DNA of 64,000 bases from an uncultured Paenibacillus sp. GTDB lineage: Bacteria > Bacillota > Bacilli > Paenibacillales > Paenibacillaceae. Below, piece by piece: positions 39,527 to 49,971 of the stretch. A program made the translations under genes and the position numbers. Positions within the stretch are counted from its first letter, which is position 1. Every line of letters begins with the position of its first letter. The stretch spans positions 87,222 to 151,221 of the forward strand of contig CALAWP010000058.1 in NCBI GenBank assembly GCA_937895345.1, written 5' to 3'. The notes under the pieces are model-generated. The model did no database searches. It was not told where the DNA came from and saw only the letters and a program-made list of their open reading frames with translations.

Positions 39527-42442
39527 ATGAAAATCGCATTTTCCAGAACAACGATCGTCTGGGCGGTCGTCGTTGCCATGCTGGTCTCGATATTGGTGAT
39601 CCCTGTTAACCGATCCGGCGCGACCGGCGCTCAAGCCGAGGCCAATCCGGAAGCCGACGCTTTGGCCGGCAGCGATTTGCCGGCGAGCGCATCGGCAAAC
39701 AGCTATGAACAATATTTGAATCGGCATGCCAACGAGGACCGGCCCGACCGGGAAATCGTCATCCAAGGGGCGGACTACGCCGGCGCTTCCGGCATGAACC
39801 CGGAAATTATTCATCGGCTCGGCGAAGAGACGGGCGAATTTGTCAGGACGGAAGAGAGCGGATCGCTGGAGTGGGAAATCGACGTCCCCCAATCCGGTTT
39901 GTACCATATCGCTATCCGTTATTTTCCGATTGAAGGCAAAAGCTCCGCCATTGAAAGAGAGCTGCTGATCGACGGAGAGCTTCCGTTCGCCAGCGCCAGA
40001 AACCTTATTTTCCATCGCGTATGGACTAACGAACGAGAAGAAATCGAGCAAGACAACCGCGGCAACGAGCTGAGGCCGCGCCAAGTCGAAGCGCCCGCCT
40101 GGCAGGAAACGCTGCTGCGGGATACCGAGGGGTATTACGAAGAACCGTATATGTTTTATTTTTCCAAAGGCAAGCATAAGCTGACGCTGGTTTCTTCCCG
40201 GGAACCGATGGCCATCGATTATATCAAGCTGTTCCGTTACGACGCGCCACCCGCTTACGAGGAAGTGAAAGCCGGCTATGCGTCCATGGGCTATAAGGAA
40301 ACGAGCGGGCAGCTGATCAAAGTGCAGGGCGAGCACGCAACCGTCAAGTCGTCGCCGACCCTTTATCCGATTACCGATCGTTCCAGTCCTTCCACGGAGC
40401 CGTACGACGTATCGAAAATCAGGATGAACACGATCGGGGGCAACAACTGGCGGGTGCCGGGCCAATGGATCGCCTGGGAGGTCGAGGTGCCGGAGGACGG
40501 CTTGTACCGCATTGCGATCAAAAACAGGCAGGATCTGCTGAGAGGCATTTATTCGACTCGCACGTTGTGGATCGACGGGGAAATTCCGTTTAAGGAAATG
40601 ACGCAAATTCCGTTTTATTACGACTCGGACTGGCAGATGAATGTTTTGGGCAACGAGGATGAGCCCTATTTGTTTTATTTGACCAAAGGAAAACACGAGC
40701 TGAAGCTGGAGGTCAGCCTGGGGGCGATCGCGCCGCTCATTCGCCAAGTAGAGGCGAGCGTGCTTGAGATCAATGCCATGTATCGAAAAATCTTGATGAT
40801 TACCGGTAACGTTCCGGATCCATACCGGGATTATCAATTAGATAAACAAATCCCCGACATGGTCGAGGTATTCCAGAAGCAAAGCGAAATTTTGTACGGC
40901 GTTTCGGAGGAGCTGCTTCGCCTGACGGGCGAGAAAAGCGACAAAACCGCCACGTTGAACAAGACGGCGTACCAGCTGGCGGATTTGGCGAAGAAGCCGG
41001 AGACGGTCCAGAAGCGGCTGTCGCAGTTCAAAATTAATGTGGGCAGCGTGGGAGCCTGGATTCTCGAGGTTCGGGAGCAGCCGCTCGAGATTGACTACAT
41101 CGCGGTAGCTTCGCCCGACGTCAAGCTGCCGAAGGCGAACGCGTCCGCAGGCAAAAAGGTTTGGCATGAAGTATCGTCCTTCGTCTACTCCTTCTTTGTC
41201 GATTACGATACGATCGGCAGCGCTTCGGAAGACGACCAGTCCATTACGGTATGGATCGGGACGGGCCGCGACCAGGCTCAGGTGCTGAAGGCGATGATCG
41301 ACGATACGTTTACGCCGCTTACCGGCATCGGGGTTAATTTGAAGCTGGTGGGGCAGGACGTGCTGCTGCGCGCGTCATTGGCGGGAGAAGGTCCCGACGT
41401 GGCGATGCAGGTGGCGAACGACGTGCCGGTCAACTTCGGCATGCGGAATGCGGCGGAAGATTTGTCGAAGTTCCCGGGCTACGAAACGGTCGTGCAGCAG
41501 TTCCGCGACAGCGCGCTCGTTCCGTACCGCTTCGAGGATCAGGTGTTTGCGCTGCCGGAGCAGCAAATATTCAACATGCTCTTCTACCGGAAAGACATTC
41601 TCGAGGAGCTTGGTCTGGAGCCGCCGCAGACATGGGACGACGTATACGCGATGATTCCCGTGCTGCAAAAGCATCATATGGATTTCGCGCTTCCGATCGC
41701 CCAGACGACGGGCGTGCCGGTGCTCGAGGCGAACCGCGCCTACGCCATGCTGCTGTATCAGATGGACGGAGCCTTTTACTTGAACAACGGGGCCAAGAGC
41801 GGTCTGGATACGGAAGTCGGCTTGACGGCATTCAAAAAATGGACCGACTTTTATACAAGCTACAAGCTTCCGCTGATCTTCGATTTCCCGATGCGGTTCC
41901 GGACGGGAGAAATGCCGGTCGGCATCCAGGATTATACGTTCTACAACTATTTGACCGTATCCGCGCCGGAAATTAAAGGGCTGTGGGAGTTCATCCCGGT
42001 TCCGGGCCTGGAGCAGCCGGACGGCACGATTCGCCGGGACGTGGCAAGCAGCGGAACGGCGGTCATTATGCTCAAGCAGGCCAAAAACAAAGACGCCGCC
42101 TGGGAGTTTATGAAATGGTGGGTCGGCAAGGATGCGCAAGTACGGTTCGGCCGGGAAATGGAAGGGCTGATGGGCGCCGCGGCGCGTTATCCGACGGCCA
42201 ACATCGAAGCGCTCCAGGAGCTGCCGTGGCCGGCGCGCGATTACCGCAATCTCGAGGAGCAATGGCAATGGGTGCAGGGCGTGCCGGAGGTGCCGGGCGG
42301 ATATTTCACCGGAAGGCATCTGGACAACGCGCTGCGGGAGGTTATCAACAACGGCACGAATGCGGCCGACGCGCTGTACGACTACGTGCAGGAGATCGAT
42401 TATGAAATTGCGGAAAAACGAGACGAGTTCAATTTGGATTGA
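39527..42442 (+). CDS. Membrane-anchored CBM-like/solute-binding fusion protein (operon 2)
   Basis: A 971-residue colinear homologue of the protein at 13793-16777. It has a signal anchor (TTIVWAVVVAMLVSILVIPV) without a lipobox. Two CBM6/35-like beta modules follow (about 85-245 and 260-400), then a helical spacer and a complete family 1 binding domain from about 563 (SITVWIGTGRDQAQVLKAMI). Shared landmarks with the operon 1 protein include LIKVQ or FIKVQ between the two modules, NMLFYRKDI or YMLFYRKDI in the binding domain, and WEFMKWW or WEFLKWW near the end. ATG follows AAGGGGGGGG. It precedes its permease pair as in operon 1. Confidence 0.88.
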   Translation: MKIAFSRTTIVWAVVVAMLVSILVIPVNRSGATGAQAEANPEADALAGSDLPASASANSYEQYLNRHANEDRPDREIVIQGADYAGASGMNPEIIHRLGEETGEFVRTEESGSLEWEIDVPQSGLYHIAIRYFPIEGKSSAIERELLIDGELPFASARNLIFHRVWTNEREEIEQDNRGNELRPRQVEAPAWQETLLRDTEGYYEEPYMFYFSKGKHKLTLVSSREPMAIDYIKLFRYDAPPAYEEVKAGYASMGYKETSGQLIKVQGEHATVKSSPTLYPITDRSSPSTEPYDVSKIRMNTIGGNNWRVPGQWIAWEVEVPEDGLYRIAIKNRQDLLRGIYSTRTLWIDGEIPFKEMTQIPFYYDSDWQMNVLGNEDEPYLFYLTKGKHELKLEVSLGAIAPLIRQVEASVLEINAMYRKILMITGNVPDPYRDYQLDKQIPDMVEVFQKQSEILYGVSEELLRLTGEKSDKTATLNKTAYQLADLAKKPETVQKRLSQFKINVGSVGAWILEVREQPLEIDYIAVASPDVKLPKANASAGKKVWHEVSSFVYSFFVDYDTIGSASEDDQSITVWIGTGRDQAQVLKAMIDDTFTPLTGIGVNLKLVGQDVLLRASLAGEGPDVAMQVANDVPVNFGMRNAAEDLSKFPGYETVVQQFRDSALVPYRFEDQVFALPEQQIFNMLFYRKDILEELGLEPPQTWDDVYAMIPVLQKHHMDFALPIAQTTGVPVLEANRAYAMLLYQMDGAFYLNNGAKSGLDTEVGLTAFKKWTDFYTSYKLPLIFDFPMRFRTGEMPVGIQDYTFYNYLTVSAPEIKGLWEFIPVPGLEQPDGTIRRDVASSGTAVIMLKQAKNKDAAWEFMKWWVGKDAQVRFGREMEGLMGAAARYPTANIEALQELPWPARDYRNLEEQWQWVQGVPEVPGGYFTGRHLDNALREVINNGTNAADALYDYVQEIDYEIAEKRDEFNLD

Positions 42443-42463
42443 AGGGACTAGGGAGGGACTCTT

Positions 42464-43429
42464 TTGCAGAAAACGAAAATTGCGGCCGAAGTCATGATGC
42501 AGCCGAAGGGCGGCCCTGCCGGCCTGCAGGGGAAGTGGGAGCTGTTCGTCAAGGATATGAAGCGGGATAAAAATCTGTATGTCCTGCTGGCTCCTTACAT
42601 GTTGCTGTTTCTGTTATTTACCGTGCTCCCGGTCATCATTTCGATCTTCTTCAGCTTCACCTATTTCAACATGCTGGAATTTCCGACCTGGGTCGGCTGG
42701 GACAACTATGCGAAGCTGCTTTGGAACGACGACGTTTTTTTGATCGGCCTTAAAAATACGCTTATATTTGCGGTCATTACCGGACCGGTCAGCTACATCG
42801 CCTGTTTCGTGTTCGCTTGGCTGATCAACGAGCTGAATCCGAAGGTCAGAGCTTTTATGACGCTTGTCTTTTTTGCCCCTTCGATTTCGGGCAACGTGTT
42901 TTTTATTTGGCAAATTATTTTTTCCAGCGACTCGTACGGCATTATGAACGGCTTCCTGATGAAGATCGGGATTATCTACGAGCCGATCCAATGGCTGCAG
43001 GATCCGCAGTATATGATGGCGATCATTATCGTCGTCCAGCTGTGGCTCAGTCTCGGAACCAGCTTTCTGGCATTTATCGCCGGCTTGCAGACGGTGGACC
43101 GCACCCTGTACGAGGCGGGCGCGGTGGACGGCGTCCGGAACCGCTGGCAGGAGCTCTGGTTCATTACGCTTCCTTCGATGCGGCCGCAGCTCATGTTCGG
43201 CGCAGTCATTCAGATTACGTCATCTCTGGCCGTGGCGGACGTCGCCATGGCGCTGGCGGGCTTTCCGAGCGTGCAGTACGGCGCCCACACGATCGTTACG
43301 CATCTGGTCGATTACGGCACGATCCGCTTCGAGATGGGCTACGCCTCGGCTATTGCGACCGTTCTGTTCGTGCTGATGCTAGGGTCCAATCTGATCGTTC
43401 AAAAGTTGCTGAAGAGGGTGGGGGAATAG
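42464..43429 (+). CDS. Carbohydrate ABC permease, MalF type (operon 2, pair 1)
   Basis: A 321-residue permease, TTG start behind GGGAGGGA. Six helices; EAA loop YEAGAVDGVRNRWQELWFIT (about 214-233), almost the same as in the operon 1 counterpart at 16774. It forms the channel with the next gene. Confidence 0.93.
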   Translation: MQKTKIAAEVMMQPKGGPAGLQGKWELFVKDMKRDKNLYVLLAPYMLLFLLFTVLPVIISIFFSFTYFNMLEFPTWVGWDNYAKLLWNDDVFLIGLKNTLIFAVITGPVSYIACFVFAWLINELNPKVRAFMTLVFFAPSISGNVFFIWQIIFSSDSYGIMNGFLMKIGIIYEPIQWLQDPQYMMAIIIVVQLWLSLGTSFLAFIAGLQTVDRTLYEAGAVDGVRNRWQELWFITLPSMRPQLMFGAVIQITSSLAVADVAMALAGFPSVQYGAHTIVTHLVDYGTIRFEMGYASAIATVLFVLMLGSNLIVQKLLKRVGE

Positions 43430-43433
43430 CTCG

Positions 43434-44297
43434 ATGAAGCTGGCCATACGTCTCAAACGAAGAGTGAACCGGTCCTGGCAGGTCGACCTTATGCTGTTTC
43501 TTGTACTCGGCGTGTTCGGCGCTTTTATGGCGGTTCCGTTAATTTACGTCATCAACAACGCCTTCAAGCCGCTTGACGAGCTGTTCATTTTCCCGCCTAC
43601 GCTGTTTGTGCGAAATGCGACGCTCGAAAATTTCGCGGATTTGTTTCAGGTGATGAAAAATTCATGGGTGCCGTTTTCGCGGTATATATTCAACACGGTC
43701 TTTATTACGGCGGCCGGCACGGCGGGACATATTTTGCTGGCGTCCGCGGCGGCGTATCCGCTGGCCAAGCACAAGTTTCGCGGCCATAAGCTGCTGTTTA
43801 CGGTTATCGTCCTGTCGCTTATGTTCTCGCCGCACGTTACGGCGATTCCGAACTACATGATCATGTCTACGATCGGATGGATCGACTCTTATCAAGCCGT
43901 CATTATCCCGGCGTTTGCGTATCCGCTCGGCCTCTACCTGATGAAGCAGTTCATGGAGCAAATTCCGGATGCGCTGGTGGAAGCGGCGAAGATCGACGGC
44001 GCAAGCGAATATCGGATTTTCTGGCAAATCGTCATGCCGCTCGTCAAGCCGGCATGGCTGACGCTTCTTATTCTTATGATGCAAATGCTCTGGGGCACGG
44101 ACGGGGGCAGCTTCATTTACAGCGAGCAGCTCAAGACGATGCACTATGCGATGGGGCAGATCATTCAGGGCGGCATCGCCCGCGCCGGGGTCGGCGCGGC
44201 GGTAGCGGTCATCATGATGTCCGTGCCGATCGTCACGTTCGTGCTGTCGCAAAGCAACGTGATTCAAACAATGGCTTCGTCCGGCATGAAGGACTAA
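43434..44297 (+). CDS. Carbohydrate ABC permease, MalG type (operon 2, pair 1)
   Basis: A 287-residue permease with six helices and EAA loop VEAAKIDGASEYRIFWQIVM (about 182-201). It starts four bases after the previous stop. The early segment DELFIFPPTLFVRNATLENF parallels SELFLFPPRFFVQNPTLINF in the operon 1 counterpart (17737), which supports common descent of the operons. Confidence 0.93.
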   Translation: MKLAIRLKRRVNRSWQVDLMLFLVLGVFGAFMAVPLIYVINNAFKPLDELFIFPPTLFVRNATLENFADLFQVMKNSWVPFSRYIFNTVFITAAGTAGHILLASAAAYPLAKHKFRGHKLLFTVIVLSLMFSPHVTAIPNYMIMSTIGWIDSYQAVIIPAFAYPLGLYLMKQFMEQIPDALVEAAKIDGASEYRIFWQIVMPLVKPAWLTLLILMMQMLWGTDGGSFIYSEQLKTMHYAMGQIIQGGIARAGVGAAVAVIMMSVPIVTFVLSQSNVIQTMASSGMKD

Positions 44298-44318
44298 AGC
44301 GATGGAGGCGAACAGGGG

Positions 44319-45758
44319 TTGAAAATAAAGCTATCGATTCTGATCCTGACGGTTGCGGCGATGTTCATCGGCATCCATCCGAAGCCGGCCCACGCGACGC
44401 CTTACGAAGGATACACCTATTCGTATTGGGGAGAGGCCGTTCGCTCGCCGATCGCCTATCTGCCCGCGCGTACCGTAACGGGGCAGGAAATCGGCACAGG
44501 CTCCTGGGCGGCGCCAAACGATATGTTTGCAGCGCCGAACGGCCATCTGTACGTGCTCGACTCCGGCAACGGACGGATCGTCGTGCTGAACCGCGATTTG
44601 CAGGCGGTTCGGCAAATTCAAGGGTTTCAAAATAACGGCAGCGAGGACGGGTTCAAAAATCCCGAAGGCATCTTCGTCACGGCGGCGGGCCATATTTACG
44701 TCGCGGATACCGAGAACCGGCGCATCGTCGAGCTGGACGACAGCGGGGCGTTCGTACGGGAAATCGGGGCTCCGAAATCGGAGGTCATCAGCGACAGCTT
44801 TGAATATTTTCCGCGCAAGGTGATCGTCGACAAGGCGGGACGCATTTATGTGGTGGCCCGGGGCGTCTACGAAGGCATTATCGAGTTTGACAGCGACGGA
44901 AAGTTCACCGGGTTTATGGGAACGAACCGGGTGCAATTCGATCCGGTCGATCTGTTCTGGAAGACGGTGTCGACGAAGGAGCAGCGGGAAAAGCTGATCC
45001 GCTTCGTTCCGATCGAATTCAACAACGTCGATCTCGACCCGGACGGCTTCATCTATACGACGACGGCCGAAAAAAGATCGACGGCTCCCGTCAAGCGCCT
45101 CAATCCATCCGGGATCGACGTGCTTCGCGTCAACGGGACGATCGGTCCGGTGGGCGATTTGAGCCGGGAACGGTCGGCGTTCATCGACATCGACGTCAGC
45201 GGCAGCGGCGTATACCGGACGCTCGATTCGACCAGGGGACGCATCTTTACCTATAACGAGGACGGCAATCTGCTGTACGTAATCGGTCAATTGGGCAACC
45301 AGCGGGGCACGTTCAAAAATCCGGTCGCGGTCGAGAGCTTCGACAACCGGATCTACGTATTGGACCGCGATTTGGGCAGAATTACGGAATTTGCCGCCAC
45401 CGAGTTCGGCAAGCTGGTCAACGAAGCGAACGGTTTGTACAGCGCGGGCAAGCACGACGATGCGGCTAAGCTGTGGGAAGAAGTGCTTCGGCTGGACGCG
45501 AACTACGAGATGGCGTATATCGGAATCGGCAAATCGCTGCTTCGCAAGGGCGACTACAAGCAAGCCATGAATTATTTGAAGCTGGGCAACGACCGGGAGT
45601 ATTACTCCAAAGCGTTGACGAAATACCGCAGGGAATATATGCGCGACAACTTCGGAACGTTTATGACGATTGCCATTGGGCTGCTGCTGGCGATTATGGT
45701 GCTTCGCCGGGTCGTGAAGATGAGGAAAGGGGGCATGGAACAGAATGCGGTTTCTTAA
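44319..45758 (+). CDS. NHL-repeat/TPR membrane-anchored protein (operon 2)
   Basis: A 479-residue homologue of the operon 1 NHL protein, TTG start behind GGAGGCG. The signal peptide ends KPAHATP. NHL blades include MFAAPNGHLYVLDSGNGRIV and IFVTAAGHIYVADTENRRIV. The TPR-like stretch is LWEEVLRLDANYEMAYIGIG. One C-terminal membrane helix (TFMTIAIGLLLAIMVLRRVV) and a basic tail follow. The TPR block is the best kept part between copies, so it may hold the partner-binding surface. It overlaps the YIP1 gene by 14 bases. Confidence 0.85.
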   Translation: MKIKLSILILTVAAMFIGIHPKPAHATPYEGYTYSYWGEAVRSPIAYLPARTVTGQEIGTGSWAAPNDMFAAPNGHLYVLDSGNGRIVVLNRDLQAVRQIQGFQNNGSEDGFKNPEGIFVTAAGHIYVADTENRRIVELDDSGAFVREIGAPKSEVISDSFEYFPRKVIVDKAGRIYVVARGVYEGIIEFDSDGKFTGFMGTNRVQFDPVDLFWKTVSTKEQREKLIRFVPIEFNNVDLDPDGFIYTTTAEKRSTAPVKRLNPSGIDVLRVNGTIGPVGDLSRERSAFIDIDVSGSGVYRTLDSTRGRIFTYNEDGNLLYVIGQLGNQRGTFKNPVAVESFDNRIYVLDRDLGRITEFAATEFGKLVNEANGLYSAGKHDDAAKLWEEVLRLDANYEMAYIGIGKSLLRKGDYKQAMNYLKLGNDREYYSKALTKYRREYMRDNFGTFMTIAIGLLLAIMVLRRVVKMRKGGMEQNAVS

Positions 45759-46368
45759 AGAGCTGCGTTATTCGCTGCACGTAGCTATCCATCCCTTTGA
45801 CGGGTTTTGGGACCTGAAGTACGAGAACAAAGGCAAGCTTCGGGTCGCGCTGTTCATGCTGCTGGCGGTAACCGTCACGATGATCCTGAACCGGCAGTTC
45901 GCCGGTTATGTCGTCAATTACAATCATCCGCTGGAATTGAACAGCATCGACGAGCTGAAATATATCGTCCTGCCGTTTCTGCTCTGGTGCATCGCGAACT
46001 GGTCGCTGACGACGCTGATGGACGGGGAAGGGAAATTCAGCGAGATCGTAATGGCCACGGGATATGCGATGCTTCCTCTTGTATTGGTTTATTTGCCCAA
46101 TACGCTGTTCAGCAATTTCATTACGCTGCGCGAATCGTCGTTTTATTATTTGCTGGAATCGGTAGCGGCGCTCTGGTTTTTATGGCTGCTGTTCATCGGC
46201 ACGATGACGGTGCATCAATATACGGTAACGAAGACGATTGTGACGATGCTGCTGACCGTCGTGGTGATGGGCGTCATTATTTTCTTGGGACTGCTTTTCT
46301 TCAGTTTGATCCAGCAAATTGTAAGTTTCGGCTACACGATTTATCAGGAGCTTTCATTGCGAGCATGA
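45745..46368 (+). CDS. YIP1-family membrane protein (operon 2)
   Basis: A 207-residue five-helix YIP1-domain protein colinear with the one at 20093-20707. The conserved loop reads LMDGEGKFSEIVMATGYAML, and the N terminus has HPFDGFWDLKYENKG. Its start lies inside the NHL gene, behind AAAGGGGG, so translation is coupled. The function is unknown in bacteria. Confidence 0.85.
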   Translation: MRFLKELRYSLHVAIHPFDGFWDLKYENKGKLRVALFMLLAVTVTMILNRQFAGYVVNYNHPLELNSIDELKYIVLPFLLWCIANWSLTTLMDGEGKFSEIVMATGYAMLPLVLVYLPNTLFSNFITLRESSFYYLLESVAALWFLWLLFIGTMTVHQYTVTKTIVTMLLTVVVMGVIIFLGLLFFSLIQQIVSFGYTIYQELSLRA

Positions 46369-46384
46369 GAAAGGGGGCCTAGCG

Positions 46385-49057
46385 GTGAAAAGAAGGCTTA
46401 CGATCATCTTGTCTGCGGCCATAGCGGGCTGCCTGCTTATATCCCAGGGCGCCGGCATGTTGAGGCCGGAAGCGACCGGGACGATTTACGCGTCCGAACC
46501 GTCATCCGCGCCGGAACAGGAGACGGCGGCGGAAGAGACGGGCGCAGCGGAGGCGCCGCCGGTCGACGAAGCTGCGGACGGAACCGACACGGAAACGGCG
46601 GAGGAGGCCGAACCGGCCGGCGAACAGCCGGACGGTCAGAGCCCGGCGTCCGCGATCGGTGACGAAGAGGTTCTGGCCTCCATGGATTTGGCGGCCGACA
46701 ACGAGTTTTTGGAACTGTACGTTCATCCGGAAACGACGGAAATCGCGGTTCGGGACAAGCGCAGCCAAGCGGTCTGGTATTCCAATCCGCCGAGCCGCGA
46801 GGACGACGCCGTCGCGACCGGCTACAACAAGTCGAAGCTGAACGTGCAATTCGAGATCGCTTATTTCGATAAAGCGGGCAATTCGTTGAAGTACGACAGC
46901 TATACCCACAGCGTTCAGAACGGCCAGTTTGTCGTCGAGAAGACCGACGGCGGCGTCAAGATCGTTTATACGCTGGGAGAAGTCCAAAGCGACATCGACG
47001 CGATTCCCAAATATATTAGCGAGGAAAGGTTTCAAACGCTTATCCTCGACAAAATCCCGGATGAAACGGAGAGACGGGAAGTCGAAAGGCGATTCAGGCA
47101 CGACGAGGAAAACGGGCGCTACGAAAGAAGGGACTCCTCGCTGAAGGGCGTCGGCCTGAAAAAGGTGACCGGCATATTCGAAGCGATCGGCTACGACGAG
47201 GAGCAAATCGCCATCGACAAGGCCGCTTACGGTGAAGACGCCGGGGGCGGATCCAATGTTCAAATTCCGCTTCAATACCGGCTTGACGGGCAATATTTAA
47301 CGGTGGAGATCGCTGCCGGAGAGATCGAATATCCGGATATGATGAAGCTTCAAACGATCAGTCTGCTGCCGTTTTTCGGCGCCAGCGGCACTTCGGACGA
47401 AGGGTATACGTTCGTGCCGGACGGCTCGGGGTCGCTCATTCATTTCAACAACGGCAAGACGTACGCCGCTCCTTACCGGACTTCGGTGTACGGCTCCGAT
47501 TTGGCAATCAGCCAATTGATGAAAATACAGAAGGAAGAAACAGCGCGCCTTCCCGTATTCGGGATGAAATACGAGGACCGGGGATTCGTCGCCATTATCG
47601 AGAAAGGCGATGCGGTCGCCTCGATCGAAGCGGATATAAGCGGCAGGCTGAACGAATACAACACCGTTTATTCCAGCTATGCCATTCATAACCTGGAGGA
47701 AGTGACGCTGACGAACGGATGGCGCTCGAGCACAGTCAAGAAATTTCAGTCGGAGCCGTTCCAGGGCGACATCTCCGTTCGCTACGGATTTCTCGCCGAG
47801 GAAGAAGCGAGCTACTCCGGAATGGCTGCCCGCTACCGCGATTATTTGATTGAAACGACGGGCCTGACGCGGCTGGCGGACGAAACCGGCGTGCCGTTCT
47901 ATGTCGAACTGATCGGCGGCATACCGAAAAAGAAGTTTTTCCTCGGCATTCCGTACAATTCTTACGAGCCGCTGACGACCTTCGAACAGGCCGAAGCGAT
48001 GCTCGGACAGATGCGGGATATGGGCATCGGCAATATCCAGCTGCGCTATACGGGCTGGTTCAACGGCGGCGTCAATCACGACCTGCCGAAATCCGTCTCC
48101 GTGGACAAGAAGCTTGGCGGCGCCAAAGGTTTGAACGGCCTGAAGGCTTACGCAAGCGAGAACGGCATCGGACTGTATACCGATGCGTCGTTTCTGGAGG
48201 TCGCTCCGCAAGCGGACGGATTCAAACGCTCGAAGCAGGCGTCCCGCCTGATTACGGGCAAGCTCGCGCAAATTTATCCTTACCGCGCGTCCGACTTCAG
48301 GCAGGAAGACGAAGCGGCGCCGGGTTACGTGCTTAGTCCGAAAGCGCTGCCGGGCGTTGTGGACGGCTTCCTGAAAGACTACAACAAGCTGCAGCTGTCC
48401 GGGTTGTCCTTGCGCGATCTGGCCGACAAGCTGAATTCCGATTTCAACCGGGAGAACGTCATCGACCGCGAGGAAGCGAAAGCGATCGCGGTGGAGCAGC
48501 TGAAACGAATGAACGAGGCGGCGGGAGATATGCTGGTTGAAGGCGGCAACGCCTACGCGATCCCTTATGCGCGGCATATCGTGGAGGCTCCGATGGAAAG
48601 CAGCGGCTTTAACATTACCGACGAAACGGTGCCGTTTTTCCAGCTGGTCTTCCACGGATACGTGCAATACGCCGGAGGCGCCTGGAATATGGCGAGCGAC
48701 CAGGATGCGACGCACAACTTCCTGAAGGCGCTCGAAACGGGCTCCGGGTTGAATTACACCTGGTTCTACGCCGACTCCTCCGCCATCAAGATGACGGATT
48801 TCGATGATTTGTATTCCGCCGATTACCGGCGTTGGATCGACGAGGCGTCGCAAAGATACGGCGAGCTGAACGACGTGCTTGGCGGAGTGCAGTCCCAGAC
48901 GATCAAGGAGCATCGAAAGCTGGCAGAAGGCGTCTACCAGACGACGTATGAGCAAGGACTGACGATTATCGTCAACTACAACGATGCGCCGGCGAGCGTA
49001 AACGGCGTAACGGTCGGCGCGAAGGATTATTGGGCAGGAGGTGAAGAGCGGCCATGA
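46385..49057 (+). CDS. DUF5696 secreted protein, possible glycosidase (operon 2)
   Basis: An 890-residue homologue of the protein at 20717-23149, about 80 residues longer. GTG start behind AAAGGGGG; signal peptide (1-38) then a Glu/Ala/Pro segment to about residue 95. Shared landmarks: VPDGSGSLIHF, FGMKYEDRGFVAIIEKGDA, IGNIQLRYTGWFNGGVNHDL, NGIGLYTDASFLEV, and the end EGVYQTTYEQGLTIIVNYND. The extra length includes an insert near residues 220-300 that the operon 1 protein lacks. A TIM-barrel plus beta-sandwich fold with glycosidase activity is plausible but unproven. Confidence 0.8.
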   Translation: MKRRLTIILSAAIAGCLLISQGAGMLRPEATGTIYASEPSSAPEQETAAEETGAAEAPPVDEAADGTDTETAEEAEPAGEQPDGQSPASAIGDEEVLASMDLAADNEFLELYVHPETTEIAVRDKRSQAVWYSNPPSREDDAVATGYNKSKLNVQFEIAYFDKAGNSLKYDSYTHSVQNGQFVVEKTDGGVKIVYTLGEVQSDIDAIPKYISEERFQTLILDKIPDETERREVERRFRHDEENGRYERRDSSLKGVGLKKVTGIFEAIGYDEEQIAIDKAAYGEDAGGGSNVQIPLQYRLDGQYLTVEIAAGEIEYPDMMKLQTISLLPFFGASGTSDEGYTFVPDGSGSLIHFNNGKTYAAPYRTSVYGSDLAISQLMKIQKEETARLPVFGMKYEDRGFVAIIEKGDAVASIEADISGRLNEYNTVYSSYAIHNLEEVTLTNGWRSSTVKKFQSEPFQGDISVRYGFLAEEEASYSGMAARYRDYLIETTGLTRLADETGVPFYVELIGGIPKKKFFLGIPYNSYEPLTTFEQAEAMLGQMRDMGIGNIQLRYTGWFNGGVNHDLPKSVSVDKKLGGAKGLNGLKAYASENGIGLYTDASFLEVAPQADGFKRSKQASRLITGKLAQIYPYRASDFRQEDEAAPGYVLSPKALPGVVDGFLKDYNKLQLSGLSLRDLADKLNSDFNRENVIDREEAKAIAVEQLKRMNEAAGDMLVEGGNAYAIPYARHIVEAPMESSGFNITDETVPFFQLVFHGYVQYAGGAWNMASDQDATHNFLKALETGSGLNYTWFYADSSAIKMTDFDDLYSADYRRWIDEASQRYGELNDVLGGVQSQTIKEHRKLAEGVYQTTYEQGLTIIVNYNDAPASVNGVTVGAKDYWAGGEERP

Positions 49058-49953
49058 GGTTCAGGAAGCTTTCGCTGGAGCAAAAAAACAGATATTACGG
49101 CCTTTATTTCATCCTTCCCTGGTTTGCGGGCTTCTTGTTCCTGTTCGTTGGTCCGCTGCTGGCTTCGTTCAGGTACAGCCTGAGCAATCTGCAGGTTACG
49201 AACGACGGATTCAGCCTCGACTTTATCGGTTTCGCCAACTACCGGGAAGCCTTGCTGTCGCATGAATCGTACGTACGGATCTTGACGGAATCGGTCATCG
49301 ACATTTTGATCAACACGCCGCTCATTATTATTTTCAGCTTGTTTTTTGCGGTGCTGCTCAATCAGCGGTTTCGCGGACGGGTATTGGCCCGTGCGATCTT
49401 TTTCCTGCCGGTCATATTGGCCTCCGGGATTATCGCCAGCATCGAGAGCGGCGACCTGATGCAGTCCGTCGTCCGAAGCGCGAACGATACGACCGGCGGC
49501 GGGCTGTCCGTGATGAAAAACCTGGAGCTGACTGTCATGCTGATCGAATCGGGCATGAGCATCACCTTCGTGGAATATTTGACCGGGGCCGTCAGCCGCA
49601 TCTATGAAATCGTCAGCCAGTCTGGCGTTCAGATTCTCATTTTCCTGGCAGGCTTGCAGTCGATTTCCCCTTCCTTGTACGAGGCGGCCAAGATCGAAGG
49701 CTCGACCGGCTACGAGGCGTTCTGGAAAATTACGTTCCCGATGATCAGTCCGCTTATATTGACGAATCTGGTCTACACGATCATCGACAGCTTTATTAGC
49801 GACGAGACGAGCAGGCTGGTGGTCGATACGGCATTCAAGAGCTTCAACTTCGGCCTGAGCGCGGCCATGGCGTGGATGTATTTTGCAGTTATCGCGCTTG
49901 TGCTCTGGGTGACGACGGCTGTCGTGTCGCGCAAAGTCTTTTATCAGGATTAG
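49054..49953 (+). CDS. Carbohydrate ABC permease, MalF type (operon 2, pair 2)
   Basis: A 299-residue permease whose ATG overlaps the DUF5696 stop by four bases; AGGAGGTG precedes it. Six helices; EAA loop YEAAKIEGSTGYEAFWKITF. The layout matches the gene at 23158. Confidence 0.92.
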   Translation: MRFRKLSLEQKNRYYGLYFILPWFAGFLFLFVGPLLASFRYSLSNLQVTNDGFSLDFIGFANYREALLSHESYVRILTESVIDILINTPLIIIFSLFFAVLLNQRFRGRVLARAIFFLPVILASGIIASIESGDLMQSVVRSANDTTGGGLSVMKNLELTVMLIESGMSITFVEYLTGAVSRIYEIVSQSGVQILIFLAGLQSISPSLYEAAKIEGSTGYEAFWKITFPMISPLILTNLVYTIIDSFISDETSRLVVDTAFKSFNFGLSAAMAWMYFAVIALVLWVTTAVVSRKVFYQD

Positions 49954-49971
49954 AGTCAACGCTTACGAAGT

